A stretch of DNA of 64,000 nt, from NCBI RefSeq assembly GCF_030272615.1, contig NC_081405.1, positions 159,672,317-159,736,316 on the forward strand. Direction: 5' to 3'. Source of the DNA: Cryptomeria japonica. Lineage: Eukaryota > Streptophyta > Pinopsida > Cupressales > Cupressaceae. Position numbers and translations under genes: made by a program. Of this stretch, positions 1 to 10,729 are shown in pieces (positions within the stretch are counted from its first letter, which is position 1; each line of letters starts with the position of its first letter). The notes beneath the pieces are model-generated. The model did no database searches. It saw nothing but the letters and a program-made list of their open reading frames with translations, and was not told the origin of the DNA.

Positions 1-2205
1 ACCCTCACTAACATCAGGAATACCTGTGTCACTGTCTGCCTCTGGCTCTGCTCCTCCTCTGCCATGGCTATAGCCTCAGCCTCTGCATCTGCTTGGTCGA
101 CCCAATCAATGTCGTCGTCACTAAAGATAGGTTTTGTCTTAGTGGCCCACTTGACTTGAGGAGCGACCTCAGCTAGAATAATAGGGGAGTTGTCAGCTGA
201 TGCATTCCTTTTCATTTTGAGGTGGAGGTTGTGGTGAGCAAAGACAAGATCGTTCATCCTCTCCATAGACAATCTATTGCGCCTCTTGGAGTGTATGTGC
301 TCAAACATACTCCAATTGCGCTCACAACTAGATGCACTGCATGGTTGGCTCAAAATGCGAATGGCCAACTTCTGAAGATTTGGTATCTTTGGGCCAAAAA
401 AACTCCAATTATCTGAATTTGAAATGAGAAAAATAAAAAAAATCAGTGGACTCTTATTTAACAATATATAATAAAATTAAAATTATTCCTTAGAATGTAT
501 TTTAAATATTTACCTGGCATCATAGATGTCCTACTTTCTTTGCAGATAGGACGAGAGAAGTTCTCCCCTTGAGCATTGGAAAACAACTGTATCTCTCGCA
601 TAAGTTCGGTCTGAGAACAACCACCAGGTGCCATCCTCTCCATAATTGAGTACAGCCCACTAAGAACCTCCCCATCAGCCTTGAAAGTAGGGCTGAAATG
701 GAATGCCGGATTCAGGTAATATGCTGTTGCATGGATGGGCCTGTGAAGCTGGTTATGCCATCTCCTATCAATGATTTCCCAAATGGGACGATACCTGCTC
801 TCATCTCCTCCATAGACGGATTTGATGGCCTCCTTGACCCTATCCATGCCCTCAAATATGTAGCCCATTGTAGGCTTTTCTCCATCCGCAACTCGCAGGA
901 GAACCACCAAGGGCTTAACAAACTACAAAATTGCAAATATTAGGTAATTTAAAAAAATGAGCAAATAAGAGAAAATGATGAATAAATTATAAAACAAAAA
1001 CTTAAATTGTAGAATTTATAAAAAAAATACCTTCACAATCTCATCACAAGGACTCCAAAAGCCTCCCTCATCAAAAATGCAATCTGCCATATTTGTCCCT
1101 GCAGGGGTAGCAGCATAGGAAGAGGAAGACCACTCCTCACCAACAACCATACGTCTCAAGGCCACCTTACAACGAAGCATGGACTGTAATGTAATGAAGT
1201 TAGTGCCAAATTTGGTTATTCTAGGACGAGCTAACTCCCTCTGCTTTGTGTATTGTCTCATAAGAGCTAACACCCATGAATGATTGTATATAAATTTGCA
1301 AATATTTCTCGCCCTTTCCACACATCTCTTAACCCATGGGAGTTCTCCAATATCCTCCAACATGAGGTCAATGCAATGGGCGATACATGGAGTCCAAACT
1401 ATAGATGGGTGCCTCTCCATCAAAAGTTTACCTACAACATAATTTGTTGCATTGTAATTAATGAAGTTACAAAATAGTAATTAATTTGCAAACAAAATTA
1501 GTTTGTAATAAAAACTTTACCTGCAACAACATAATTTGCTGTATTGTCGGTGACTACCTGCATCACGTTCTCCTCACCCACCTCATCGATCACCTTCTCT
1601 ATTTTCTCACACAGGAATGTGGCATTTTTGCAATGTGCGGAGGCATCAATGGACTTGATGAAAACAATGCCCCCTAAAATAAAAAATAAAGCAAGATCAA
1701 TGACCATTCAATAAATCATTAAATGAAAAATAAAAAATTAATGACTAAATGAAATTAAAATTAATCAATCACCTGCGGAAGAAACGAGAAAATTAAGGAG
1801 AGTTCTATTTCTCCTATCCGTCCAACCATCAGTCATGATGGTGCAACCTTTAGTACAACATATTCGGCGTTGATCAGCTAATTCCCTCTTCACATCATGC
1901 ACCAATTCAGTTAAAATTGGTCCCCTTAAATTAGATTAGAAGGGGCTTTGAACCCCGCTCCGCATATGGTAAGGGCATCAACCATTTCTTGCCAATAAGG
2001 GCATATGGTAAGTGCTTCAACCATTACATAGCACTCGTGTGTAGCCTCAATAGTTGCTTTTGGGCATCGCTCGACATCATGACCACGTACACCAGCAGAT
2101 GGTATTTCAATCTATAAATGCCTCCATGGAATATTGTTTTGCAAAGCATACACTTTGTCTGCCCTTTTTTTTGCCTAGGAAAATCTTCATGAAATTTCCA
2201 AGTGG
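1..2205 (-). pseudogene. hAT-A transposase: BED finger, DUF659 core, dimerisation domain, five exons
   Basis: Reading down from 2205: a BED-type finger (C-x2-C in 'CMLCKTIF', then H in 'LKYHL'), a DUF659 core ('IMTDGWTDRRNRTLLNFLV', 'VVTDNTANYVVAGK', 'IVWTPCIAHCIDLML'), and a C-terminal hAT dimerisation block ('CERNWSMFEHIHSKRRNRL') followed by an acidic tail open to base 1. Introns with GT/AG ends restore the frame at 1674-1772, 1432-1520, 923-1030 and 413-513. Exons 2-5 are open. Exon 1 is damaged: a frameshift near 2099 and another near 1928, and the stretch between BED and DUF659 is far shorter than usual, with the motif ATGGTTGAWGCMCTTACC present twice (1960-2045), which suggests an internal deletion. 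The product would bind element ends and catalyse cut-and-paste transposition; this copy probably cannot. Confidence 0.85.
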
Positions 2206-2802
2206 GGTCCTGTTGTGACGTATTCACACATCGCCCCATTGCAAATGGGGACCCCTTCTTTTTGCTTTCTAGGGTTTGTTTTCTAGGTCTTTTAGGGTTT
2301 TCGCTGTTAGCCTTTGCAGGATGAGTGTTGTCGAGGGATCGTTGGATTACAGGCTTTGCTTGAGCCAGGGTGAGTCCACAGGGCCCCAGAATTAGGGTTT
2401 CTTTGAGAGTCTTCCTTAGGGCTTGGTTTTGCTCTCGTTGCTAATTGTGTCTTGCTTTGTGAGTGGATATCATTCTTGAAGGTCCGAGCTAGGTCGAGTT
2501 GGTGAGTGATGAAGTCTGAAATGTCGTCCTGATCTTCAAATGCGTTGAAATTTGGCTAAGTCTGGAATGTCCTGATCCTGAAATTTGGCTAAGTCTGGAA
2601 TGTCTTGATCCTGAAATTTGACTAAGTCTGGAAAACTGAAGAATCCTCCAAAAACTAGATTTTGCAATATAACTCCTGGAGGTCCGAAACCACTCTCAAA
2701 CATCCTGAAAGTATATATGGAATATAACTTAAAAGTATAAGAACTTATACTTAAATGTTATATTCTATAAAATGATCCTGACGGAGAGTCCAAAATGTCA
2801 AA

Positions 2803-5748
2803 TTTCGCTCTTGACCCTTCCAAAGGGTCCAAAGCGAAATTCTCCATAAGACATTCTACTTTGACCAAAACCTAGAACTAACGCATTCCCAGGCTTGAAT
2901 GAAGATAAAAACACTTGTTTGAATGAGGAAATGTGAAAATGAAGTCAGGATTTGATGTCCAAGGATGATTTTCGCTCCTAACCCTTCCAAAGGGTCCAGA
3001 GCGAAATTCACTATAAACCTCTTTTGCTACCTTGTTTGGCATCCAAACCTTGTCCCTTGGGTGAAGAATGATGTTAGTTACCTTCTAGAGAGGATTAGAG
3101 GTGAAAAAATGAAGGATTCTAGCCTAAAAAGTGAATTTCGCTCCTGACCCTTCCAAAGGGTCCAAAGCGAAATTCTTGAAAGCACTCATTTTCCCTCTAG
3201 CCAAAGTCAGGATCTTGGTGGAGATGCAAGAGAAAGGATCTATGTTTGCCTCTCAAAGAGGATTGGAGTTGGAAATGTCAAGAATCAAGCTCAAAACATG
3301 ATTTTCGCTCCTGACCCTTCCAAAGGGTCCAGAGCGAAAATCCTTATAACTCTTGTTTTCCTCGTTATTTTGGCTAGGTGTTGGCTTGATGGGAGATGAA
3401 TGGGTATGTTTTTGCCTTGAGAGGGAGTTTGATTGATTTTGAAGAACAAGATTTTGGCCTAAAGGAGAATTTCGCTCTTGACCCTTCCAAAGGGTCCAGA
3501 GCGAAAATATTTTTAAAGCTCATTTCCTCCTAAGTTTGACTAATTTTTGATTTGCAGGGTATCTTGGAGGGAAGGATGGACATTCTTGTTGCCTTTGAAG
3601 TGTTTGAAAGCGTTGAGAAATGAAGGATTTTGGACCAAAAGGGAAATTTCGCTCCTGACCCTTCCAAAGGGTCTAGAGCAAAATTCCTAAAAACTCATAT
3701 TTTTGCATTGAAAAAGGTCAAGTTTTTGATTTGTTATGACATGGATGGAAGAAAAATAACTTGTCTTTGCCTCTTGAGGTCGTTTTAAAAGGGAGAAATG
3801 AAGGATCTAGCCTAAGTCAAGATTTTTGCTCCTGACCCTTCCAAAGGGTCCAGAGCGAAAATCTCTCTAAGAGATATTTCTTGCCTTATTTGGCCAAATT
3901 TTGGTGTCCAAGACATGATGAGAAGAAGAATGAGCATGATTTAGGCTTTGAGAATGTTTGGAAGTTATGAAAATGAAGGATTCTAGCCAGGAAAGGAAAT
4001 TTCACTCCTGACCCTTCCAAAGGGTCCAGAGCGAAATTCCTTATTAGACTACTTTCTGACCTTTCTTGGACATGAAACCCTGTTCCTAGGGCAATGAAAG
4101 ATGAAATCCTACCTTGCAAAGAAGTTTCAAGTTGAAAAAATAATGATTTTTGGTCAAGAATGAAAATTTCGCTCCTGACCCTTCCAAAGGGTCCATAGCG
4201 AATTTTCTCAAAACATCTTTTGGCTATCAAGTTTTGCTAGATCAAGTGTGGGATAAGGTAGAATCAAGATGAAGTTGCCCCTAAGACTCACTTTCATTTG
4301 CTATAAACCATGAAAGATGAAGGAATTGAGCCTAGAAGTGATTTTCGCTCTTGACCCTTCCAAAGGGTCTAGAGCGAAAATCCTTAAAATCATCTTTTTT
4401 TCCAAATTTTGAGCAAAGCCAAGCTTGGACAAGGGTGTGAGAAGGCATTTGGAATGCCTTAGAGTGGATTTTGGTGGCCAAGAATGCAAATTTTGAAGCC
4501 TAATGAAAATTTCGCTCCTGACCCTTCCAAAGGGTCCAGAGTGAAATTTCTAAGATTCCCCTTTTTCCTTGCAAATCAAGACAAGATTTTGGTTTTAATA
4601 CCTTGGAGAGGAGTGAGACAAGATGTTCTATACCTTGGAGGAGATTTGAAGTTGAAAGGATGGCAAAATAGCCCTAAAACAAGATTTTCGCTCCTGACCC
4701 TTCCAAAGGGTCCAGAGCGAAAATTCTAAAATCTACCTATTCCTTTCAAATTTATGCTAAGCTATGCCTAGACCAAGGTGAAAGATGACCTTAAGATTGC
4801 CCTTGAGTTGATTGTTGTCTCCAGGAATGATGATTTTAGGCCAAATGATCAAAATCGCTCTTGACCCTTCCAAAGGGTCCAAGGCGAAATTCCTTCAATC
4901 ACCTATTTTGCCTTGCAAAATCAAGTTAAACTTGGGTTGGACGTGAGAGGAGAAGTGTTTTCTAGCCTTTTGAGGTGAATGCAACTTGAAATGATGGAGG
5001 AATAAGCCTAAATTAAGAAATTTGCCTCTGACCCTTCCAAAGGGTCCAGAGCGAATTTTCTCTAAATCACCTTTTTTCCCAATTTTGTGCTAAGCCAAGT
5101 GTTGACTAGGGCGAGTTTTGATGGGAGAGGTCCTCAGGAACGACTTTAACTTAACAATGATTATCAAACTTGAAGGAATTGAGCCAAAAAGTGATTTTCG
5201 CTCCTGACCCTTCCAAAGGGTCCAGACCGAAAATCTTAAAACCACCTATTTTCCTTGCAAGTCTAGTCAAACGTTAGGTTTTCATGGCTTGGATGGGTGC
5301 GAGGAGACATGTTCTTGCCTTTTGAAGTTGGTGTTGAAAAATGATGGAAATTAGCCCAAACCAAGGATTTCGCTCCTGATCCTTCCAAAGGGTCCAGAGC
5401 GAAAATCCTAGGATCACCTACTTTCTTTGCAAGACAAGTTAAAATTTTGATTTTTATGGCCTAGATAGGAGTGAGGCAATGTGTCCTTAGTCTTGGAGGA
5501 GAATTGAAGTTGAAAGGATGGAGGAACATGCTCAAAACTTGAAAATCACTCTTGACCCTTCCAAAGGGTCCAGAGCGAAAATCACTAAAACCATCCTTTT
5601 CTTCAAATTTTGTTCTAAGTCAGGCCTGGACTAGGGTGAGAAAAGCTATTTGGAATGCCTTGGAAGGATGTTTGACCTTCAAAAATGTGAATTTTGAGCT
5701 AAAGTTGGAATTTCGTTCCTGACCCTTCCAAAGGGTCCAGGGCGAAAT
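2803..5748 (+). repeat. Array of 18 regularly spaced hairpin repeats
   Basis: Eighteen copies of a 37-bp imperfect inverted repeat with arms TTTCGCTC/GAGCGAAA and GACCCTT/AAGGGTC. Measured at the CCAAAGG core they begin at 2820, 2987, 3153, 3320, 3487, 3664, 3841, 4017, 4184, 4360, 4527, 4703, 4870, 5037, 5213, 5385, 5561 and 5728. Steps fall in two classes, 166-167 bp and 176-177 bp (one is 172). The 130-140 bp between cores are related to one another but much more diverged. The array fills most of the U3 of giant LTR 1. Chance ORFs across it repeat 'LDPLEGS' and are artefacts. Confidence 0.95.
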
Positions 5749-5903
5749 TCTTATAGGGTCTGTTCTTGGAGAAAATCTTGGGCAAGTTTGATGTGAATAT
5801 CTTTTTGTTGATGATTTAAGTTGAAAATGCTATGTTGAAATGAATTTATCATGTGTCCTTAATCATCTTTTGGTTTGTTTTGGTAGATGAAAGAAGACTA
5901 GGC

Positions 5904-5992
5904 CAGGACAAGGACGACCTTCTCTAGCCCAGCATCAACAAGGACGACCTTCTCCAGCCCAGCCTCATCAAGGACGACCTCTTCCAGTCCAA
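5904..5992 (+). repeat. Short tandem repeat, about 30-bp unit, three copies
   Basis: Three head-to-tail copies of a unit around 'AAGGACGACCTTCTCCAGCC', separated by CAGCATCAAC- and CAGCCTCATC-type spacers. It lies just after the hairpin array and about 430 bp before the TATA box of giant LTR 1. Confidence 0.8.
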
Positions 5993-6337
5993 CATTCCAA
6001 GGAAAGGTACATCATCCATCCTGCACATCAAAGAGAAAGGAGGTTAGAGCGAGGGTCCGTTGGAGAAGTAGACAGTTTCAGAAGAGTTAACTAAAGTTAA
6101 CTTCTCAGCATCACCAAATTGAACATCAATCAAGTGTCGGACAAGGTGGCGTCCCCGTCATCACTCCTCCAGTCGGGTTGGTCCACTTCAACATGTCCAG
6201 ATTCAATGTACCTGACTCATAAAAAATGGCACTAACTTCGATGTACCTACCCCGGCTATCCATTGGTCGAATATTCCAGAGGACATGTGTCCAAATAATG
6301 CAATTATTTCATTGGTCAGAATTAAGTTTGTTATAAC

Positions 6338-6426
6338 AAACCCTAATTAGGGTTTCATTGTAAATTCTCAGCCATTGATCTCAAAGTGATCTGAGCCATT
6401 GAATTGTATTGAGGGCGCTATATAAG
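6338..6426 (+). promoter_or_regulatory. LTR promoter: telo-box palindrome plus TATA box
   Basis: AAACCCTAATTAGGGTTT (6338-6355) is a perfect 18-bp palindrome made of two facing telo-box motifs (AAACCCTA). It lies 80 bp before CTATATAAG (6418-6426). The telo-box is a known plant promoter motif bound by TRB-type proteins. The same palindrome plus TATA recurs in the second giant LTR at 29309-29350, which supports a functional U3 promoter. Transcription would run on the plus strand toward 7286. Confidence 0.7.
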
Positions 6427-7286
6427 CCCTGGCTCCTCATTTGTAAAGGCTAATAGTTGGTCAATGATAGCTAATAGTTAATAGTTAGTAATAGAGGCCA
6501 GAATAGTAGAATAGCAATTAGAGTAGATTAAGAAGAGAAGGCAAGACATTGTTGCCTTAATTGTAAAGACTTCTTTTCATTGAAGATATGGTGGAATATG
6601 TTGTTTCTTTGCAATGTGCATGGTCTCTTGTTGAATCTTCATTTTTGATGATAGATGATTAAATTGAGTGAAGAAAATTGTTGAATGCACCTGTGTGGAA
6701 TCTGTCTAGTCCATACCACTAGCCTCTTACTGATGGTAAGTGCGCCCTGCGTGGTCAACTGGCATAAAATGAGCTTAATCTGAAGTCTTTACACGTCTAT
6801 TGTTCATACATTATCTTGAATGGTGATCATTGTCAGATGGTGTACGATTTGAACATATTGGAAGCATCCCTTAGAAGATCGCACTGAGTTGGTGTTGAAT
6901 TGTTCAACTTGATGGTGAGACCCAGCCCAGTAGGACTCCACCTAGTCATTCATCCATTTTCTCGCATTCTAAGTAGTAGAGTAGATGTCCTGAACCCTGC
7001 ATCTTTTGTCATTTGTTTGTCTTCCAGTTAGTTAATAGGACTTGTGATTCTAGCAAATCAGATGTTTAGGTCATTGAGTGTAAGTCCCCTTGTGATTCCA
7101 GCAAAATCACATCATACCGCGAAGAGCTTATCCACGAGTAGAGATCCTACAAAGCAGAACCTTGGAGTTGCCTTGACTGATCCTTCGGCGAGATCTTCAG
7201 CAGTCGGGAACTTTGTTCAAGAGAGGATAAGGTACCTTTTAGGTATTTTATTTTGTGTTTGGTCGTGTACAAAATACACATCAACA

Positions 7287-7885
7287 GGTCCTTTCTAAGT
7301 GGGGGTCTAGATGAAGACATTGTATGATGGTTTTGTGAAAATTGAGGCAAATAAGAAAGTGAAGGTTGCTGCAATAAGACACTACAAATACAAAAAAAAA
7401 TTAATATTTGAGAATTTGTGCATTCATTCTCATTGTACATTTTTTTCAAAAAAACTAAGGTAGGGTTTGTAAATTTTTTTAAAAAGAAATGTAGGGTTTG
7501 ATCAAAATTTCAAACCCCACTTTAAAAATAAATAAATTTATAAACCCTACATATAAAAGATTTTGGAAAAAAATGTAAAACTTTCAAATGAAATGAATAG
7601 AAAATGAAATATTTGCTTACAAGAAACAAAAAAAACTCAAAAAATCAAATTTACCTCTTACAACAAGCTTGAAATGAGCTGCAAACTCTTCCTTTCCAAC
7701 TCTTGATGCACCAAATCAAAGTACAATGCAGCTCCAATGTGATGAATGGATGAAATCTTGAGCTTCCTCCTTGCTGGTTTTTCTTCAATGAACCCTTGTT
7801 TCTCTTCACAACTCACTTTTCTCCTCCTATTTTGCCAAATGAATGAAATGAAGTTCACTTTTAGGGGCATAGCATGATAAACCAA
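7287..7885 (-). pseudogene. hAT-A transposase start codon segment and 5' UTR exon
   Basis: The ATG at 7320-7318 opens 'MSSSRPPLRKD'. After removing the giant LTR and one TSD copy (GGTCC at 7287-7291), this reads directly into 'PTWKFHEDFPRQ' at 2205, so these bases are the true N-terminus of the transposase. An acceptor (TTTGTAG) ends at 7382, and a donor (AAGAG/GTAAAT) sits at 7655/7654, giving a probable 5' UTR intron 7382-7654 and a UTR exon above it. The 75-codon frame at 7658-7885 lies in that UTR exon and is probably not translated. Confidence 0.7.
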
Positions 7886-7934
7886 AAAAAAACATCATAA
7901 AAAACCTTTTAAATTGTGTTTTTTTTTTGACTTT

Positions 7935-8126
7935 CATTATGCCCGACGCCGACCGAGTCCAGCCGTTGGGACTCACGATTTTGGGCGATTTTGGGAGATT
8001 TCACCGAGTTGGCGATTTTGGCGAGTTTGACCCTATGGACTCGTCCGAGCCTGGCAAACTCAGGGAGGGCAACTCGACTCGGGAATCGCCCAAACTCGGT
8101 GATTTTGGGCGATTCCCGTTTCTCTG
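7935..8126 (-). repeat. hAT-A 5' subterminal repeat region
   Basis: A GC-richer block with repeated GGCGATTTTGGG, GGCGAGTTTG and GACTCG motifs in both orientations, just outside the 5' UTR exon of hAT-A. hAT elements carry such short subterminal repeats as transposase-binding sites. The final CAGAGAAACGGG (element strand, from 8126) is taken as the candidate terminus. Confidence 0.5.
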
Positions 8127-8189
8127 ATGCTGATCCATGTCTCGAACTTTGTGACAGGTACTCTCTGATGTTTCAGTTTCTGGGTTTTG

Positions 8190-8560
8190 TGCAATTTTCT
8201 CCTTAAAAATCGTTTATGGGTTTTGGCCAATTTTTCTCCTTAATAATCGTGTTTTGTTTTGATCGATTTTTTTCCTAAAAAATCGTGTCTGAATTGTTCT
8301 TGGGTTTTATATTTTTTTAAGAAAAAAAAATATTGTAAGGTTTTATAGTTTTTTCCTCAAAAAAAATAAATTGTTTTGTGGGTGATCTCAGCATCACATC
8401 AAGGGTTTGGCGATTTTTCCCACAAAAATCGTGGTTTCTTGCAGTATGTTTTGGGTAGCAGTACTCATCTACAAAAGTTCTTGGCAATTTTTGAACAAAA
8501 TTGTGGCTGTTTTTGTGAAGAAGTTCAAGTTTGGCGATTTTCTCCTCAAAAACATGGTTT
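8190..8560 (+). repeat. Cluster of short CGATTTTT...AAAAATCG dyads
   Basis: At least six short inverted repeats of the form CGATTTTT-loop-AAAAATCG, some imperfect, lie near 8205, 8232, 8264, 8413, 8484 and 8535. Two are near perfect: CGATTTTTCCCACAAAAATC around 8413, and a longer one at 8264. No coding frame is convincing. The block sits between the hAT-A end and copia debris and may be copia leader sequence. Confidence 0.55.
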
Positions 8561-8671
8561 CAGTTTGAGAAGCCGTTCTCGGTATCTTTGGCTATAGGGA
8601 GGGACAGTTTTGTTGGACGAATCTCAGTTTGTTTTGGTTTTCTTGGTCATTTCCAGAAGTTATGCAAAATC

Positions 8672-9190
8672 AGGGAGGGTCTCAACAACAAGCTCATTTT
8701 GTAGAGCGTTCTGAAGAGGACACAACTTTCTCTATGCATTCGTGACCAAAAGGGGGCAGCCTTCTATGCATTTGTGGCCAAAAGATGTGCAGATTATGTC
8801 TTTTGTAGGGTAGTTAGAACGATGACCATTAAGGGAGGGTCTTAAAATAATGTAATGTTTCTTTAATGGTCATCTTAGTTTAGGTATTTTCTAATTTTGG
8901 CTTCTGTACACGATTGTTTCATTTAGAATTAGGGAGGGTCTCAGTAGGAGGCTCATTTTGCAGAGCGTTATGAAGAGAAGGGGGCAACTTTCTCTATTCA
9001 TTCGTGACCAAAAGGGGGCAGCCTTCTATGCATTTGTGACCAAAAGACCTGCTGTTTATGTCTTCTGTAGGGTAGTTAGAACGGCGACCATTAAGGGAGG
9101 GTATTAAAATAATGTAATGTTTCTTTAATGGTCATCTTAGTTAGTTTAGGTAGTTTCTAATTCTAGCTTCTGTTCACAATTGTTTCATCT
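8672..9190 (+). repeat. 259-bp tandem duplication of copia gag-to-PPT debris
   Basis: Two head-to-tail units starting AGGGAGGGTCTCA at 8672 and 8931. Each holds a short stretch similar to a copia protein segment ('FYAFVTKRP', compare 'FYAFMAKRP' in the copia at 32.5 kb), then a purine tract TTAAGGGAGGGT and the start of an LTR-like sequence (TTAAAATAATGTAATG...). I read it as a copia derivative in which an early coding segment was joined straight to the 3' end and then duplicated. The units differ by several substitutions. Confidence 0.7.
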
Positions 9191-9262
9191 AGAAACCTCG
9201 TCTGTGTAAATCTATTAAGGAGTCTTCGTCTCCTTTGTTTAATACATCGATTTTCCATAACA
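9101..9262 (+). repeat. Short copia-type LTR remnant
   Basis: Follows the purine tract AAGGGAGGG and runs to CCATAACA at 9262. It begins TATTAAAATAATG (probably from a TGTTAAAATAATG-type start) and contains GTCTGTGTAAATCTATTAAG and GTCTCCTTTG, which resemble plant copia R/U5 text. No TSD could be assigned. Confidence 0.45.
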
Positions 9263-9542
9263 GCCCGTGCCATCCATATGAGGTGGTGTACCTAGTGAGG
9301 TGTCCTATACCCGTTCCCCTTTCATCTTGCCATCCATCTCTCACTTCCTATGATTGGACTTCTTGGTGTATTAATTCATCATGATAGAGGGATGAGGTGT
9401 ATTCATAATAGGGTGCCACAAAAGCCCATCTCTTTTAAGCCCAAAGGTAGTACCCCTTGTACCCCCTTGGCCTCATGGGATCATTCAGTCACCACCATGA
9501 GGTGGCGTACTTAGAAGAGTACCGCATCACCGTTCCCCTCCT
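9263..9542 (+). repeat. Non-coding stretch with a duplicated GAGGTGG(T/C)GTAC motif
   Basis: No gene is visible. CATATGAGGTGGTGTACCTAG with a following CCCGTTCCCCT (9275-9330) is echoed by CATGAGGTGGCGTACTTAG with CACCGTTCCCCT (9496-9538), suggesting an old partial duplication or LTR pieces. Confidence 0.45.
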
Positions 9543-10729
9543 TGTAACACCTTATTTCCCCTAGCATGGCCGGTTATAATAATCAGACAGAATATATAGA
9601 GCATCCTATATTATATCACGTATCCTATACCTTTATATATTAAACAGTCATAAGCAATAACATAATATGGATCAGTAATGAACAGATAGAAATAACATTC
9701 ATTATGCTATATTAAGTAATCATAAGCAGCGTTATGTTATTAGTCAGTAGTATGCAGATGCTAATAGTATTCATTATGCTGTATATATCACAAGAAAACC
9801 CATACCAAATCACAGATACAATACCAAACTGTTGTATGCCTGAATTGGTTATCAATGTCAGATCTGATCTCTCATTTTTGTCTTATTTTCTGATTATAGA
9901 TCAGATGGTTATTTCCTATTTTATTGCTTAATTGATGCTCCATTTCAAATGAGTTGATTTCCCTTTTATAGCTTATCGAGAGAGTCACAACCTTCCACAA
10001 ATGTTTCCTTAACCCTCCACCCTTGGTCGTTGATTTTGAGTCCCTAACTCTTCACCCTTGATCGCTGATCTTGAGTCCCTAACTCTTCACCCTTGATCTC
10101 TGGTCTTGAGTTCCTTTTTAATTTTAATTTCATGTCTTTAATTATTGTTGCCAATGTTTCTTAATTCATCATTATTTAAATGTCTAAATTATCTTAGCGA
10201 TCTCGATAAGGCTGTGATTAACTTGTCAAGGCATGACATAGTGATATTTTCTCTTTAGAACTTGTACGGTAGTTAGAAGAAAAGCCAGATAAATCTATTG
10301 GTGTCAGAAATTGTCAGAAGTTGTCCCTCTAAACATGGGGGTTCCTTTATAGAAGTGTCGGCTGGCAACATAAAGGAATAATGCACCAATTAATACTACT
10401 GTATTATTATTAAACTGCAGCAATGATTTAATATATTAGGATATGATGTCTTCAAATGAATCATTAGAAAATATAATGGAATAATATATATTATTTACTG
10501 TATAACATATTATTTGTAGAAGCAATTCTGATAAATATATCTGAATGTCCTTAAGACTGTGAACTCTATAAGTTCATAGATACAATGACCAACCGAAATT
10601 CAGAAATCTCTATTTCATGCCCTTTGGTCATTTATTTCTATTTTATAATTATTAAATTATATTATATATGTTTTTTTAAATTTTTTTATTATTTTATTAT
10701 TAAATCCCATTTAAGAAGGGAATACTACA
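9543..10729 (+). repeat. Candidate solo LTR (TGTAACACC ... ATACTACA)
   Basis: About 1.19 kb bounded by TGTAACACCTT and GGGAATACTACA, a TG...CA pair common in plant gypsy LTRs. It is very AT-rich with no coding frame. The flanking pentamers (CTCCT and ATTTG) do not match, so either the TSD has decayed or the ends are misplaced. Low confidence. Confidence 0.3.

Larger units (their letters stand above)
2211..7286 (+). mobile_element. Giant solo-LTR-like element 1 (5,076 bp)
   Basis: Starts TGTTGTGACG and ends ACACATCAACA, so the termini are TGTTG...CAACA. It is flanked by a perfect 5-bp TSD, GGTCC (2206-2210 and 7287-7291). These are LTR retrotransposon termini and target-site hallmarks, yet no internal second LTR, primer-binding site, polypurine tract or gag/pol is seen. 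A plant TATA box (CTATATAAG, 6418-6426) lies about 0.87 kb from the 3' end, as expected for the U3/R boundary of a single LTR read on the plus strand. The second copy at 23435-30154 shares both termini and the promoter layout. I read it as a solo LTR with a U3 of about 4.2 kb; a non-autonomous element without recognisable LTRs is the alternative. Confidence 0.8.
1..8126 (-). mobile_element. hAT DNA transposon hAT-A, split by a giant LTR insertion
   Basis: A hAT superfamily element on the minus strand. Its 3' end lies beyond base 1; its 5' end is placed near 8126, where a GC-richer subterminal block with repeated GGCGATTTTGGG-like motifs ends in TCTCTG (CAGAGA on the element strand, a hAT-like CAG start). 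The transposase exons run from 7320 down to base 1 but are broken by the 2211-7286 insertion. The right end is an estimate because the partner TIR and the 8-bp TSD cannot be seen. The hAT assignment rests on the BED finger, DUF659 core and C-terminal dimerisation motif described in the next entries. Confidence 0.75.

Noticed and set aside
2803-5748. Hairpin array looks like a CRISPR array (repeats with regular spacing)
   Set aside because: Spacers are 130-140 bp and related to each other, repeats are imperfect palindromes inside an LTR of a plant nuclear element, and no cas-like gene is present.
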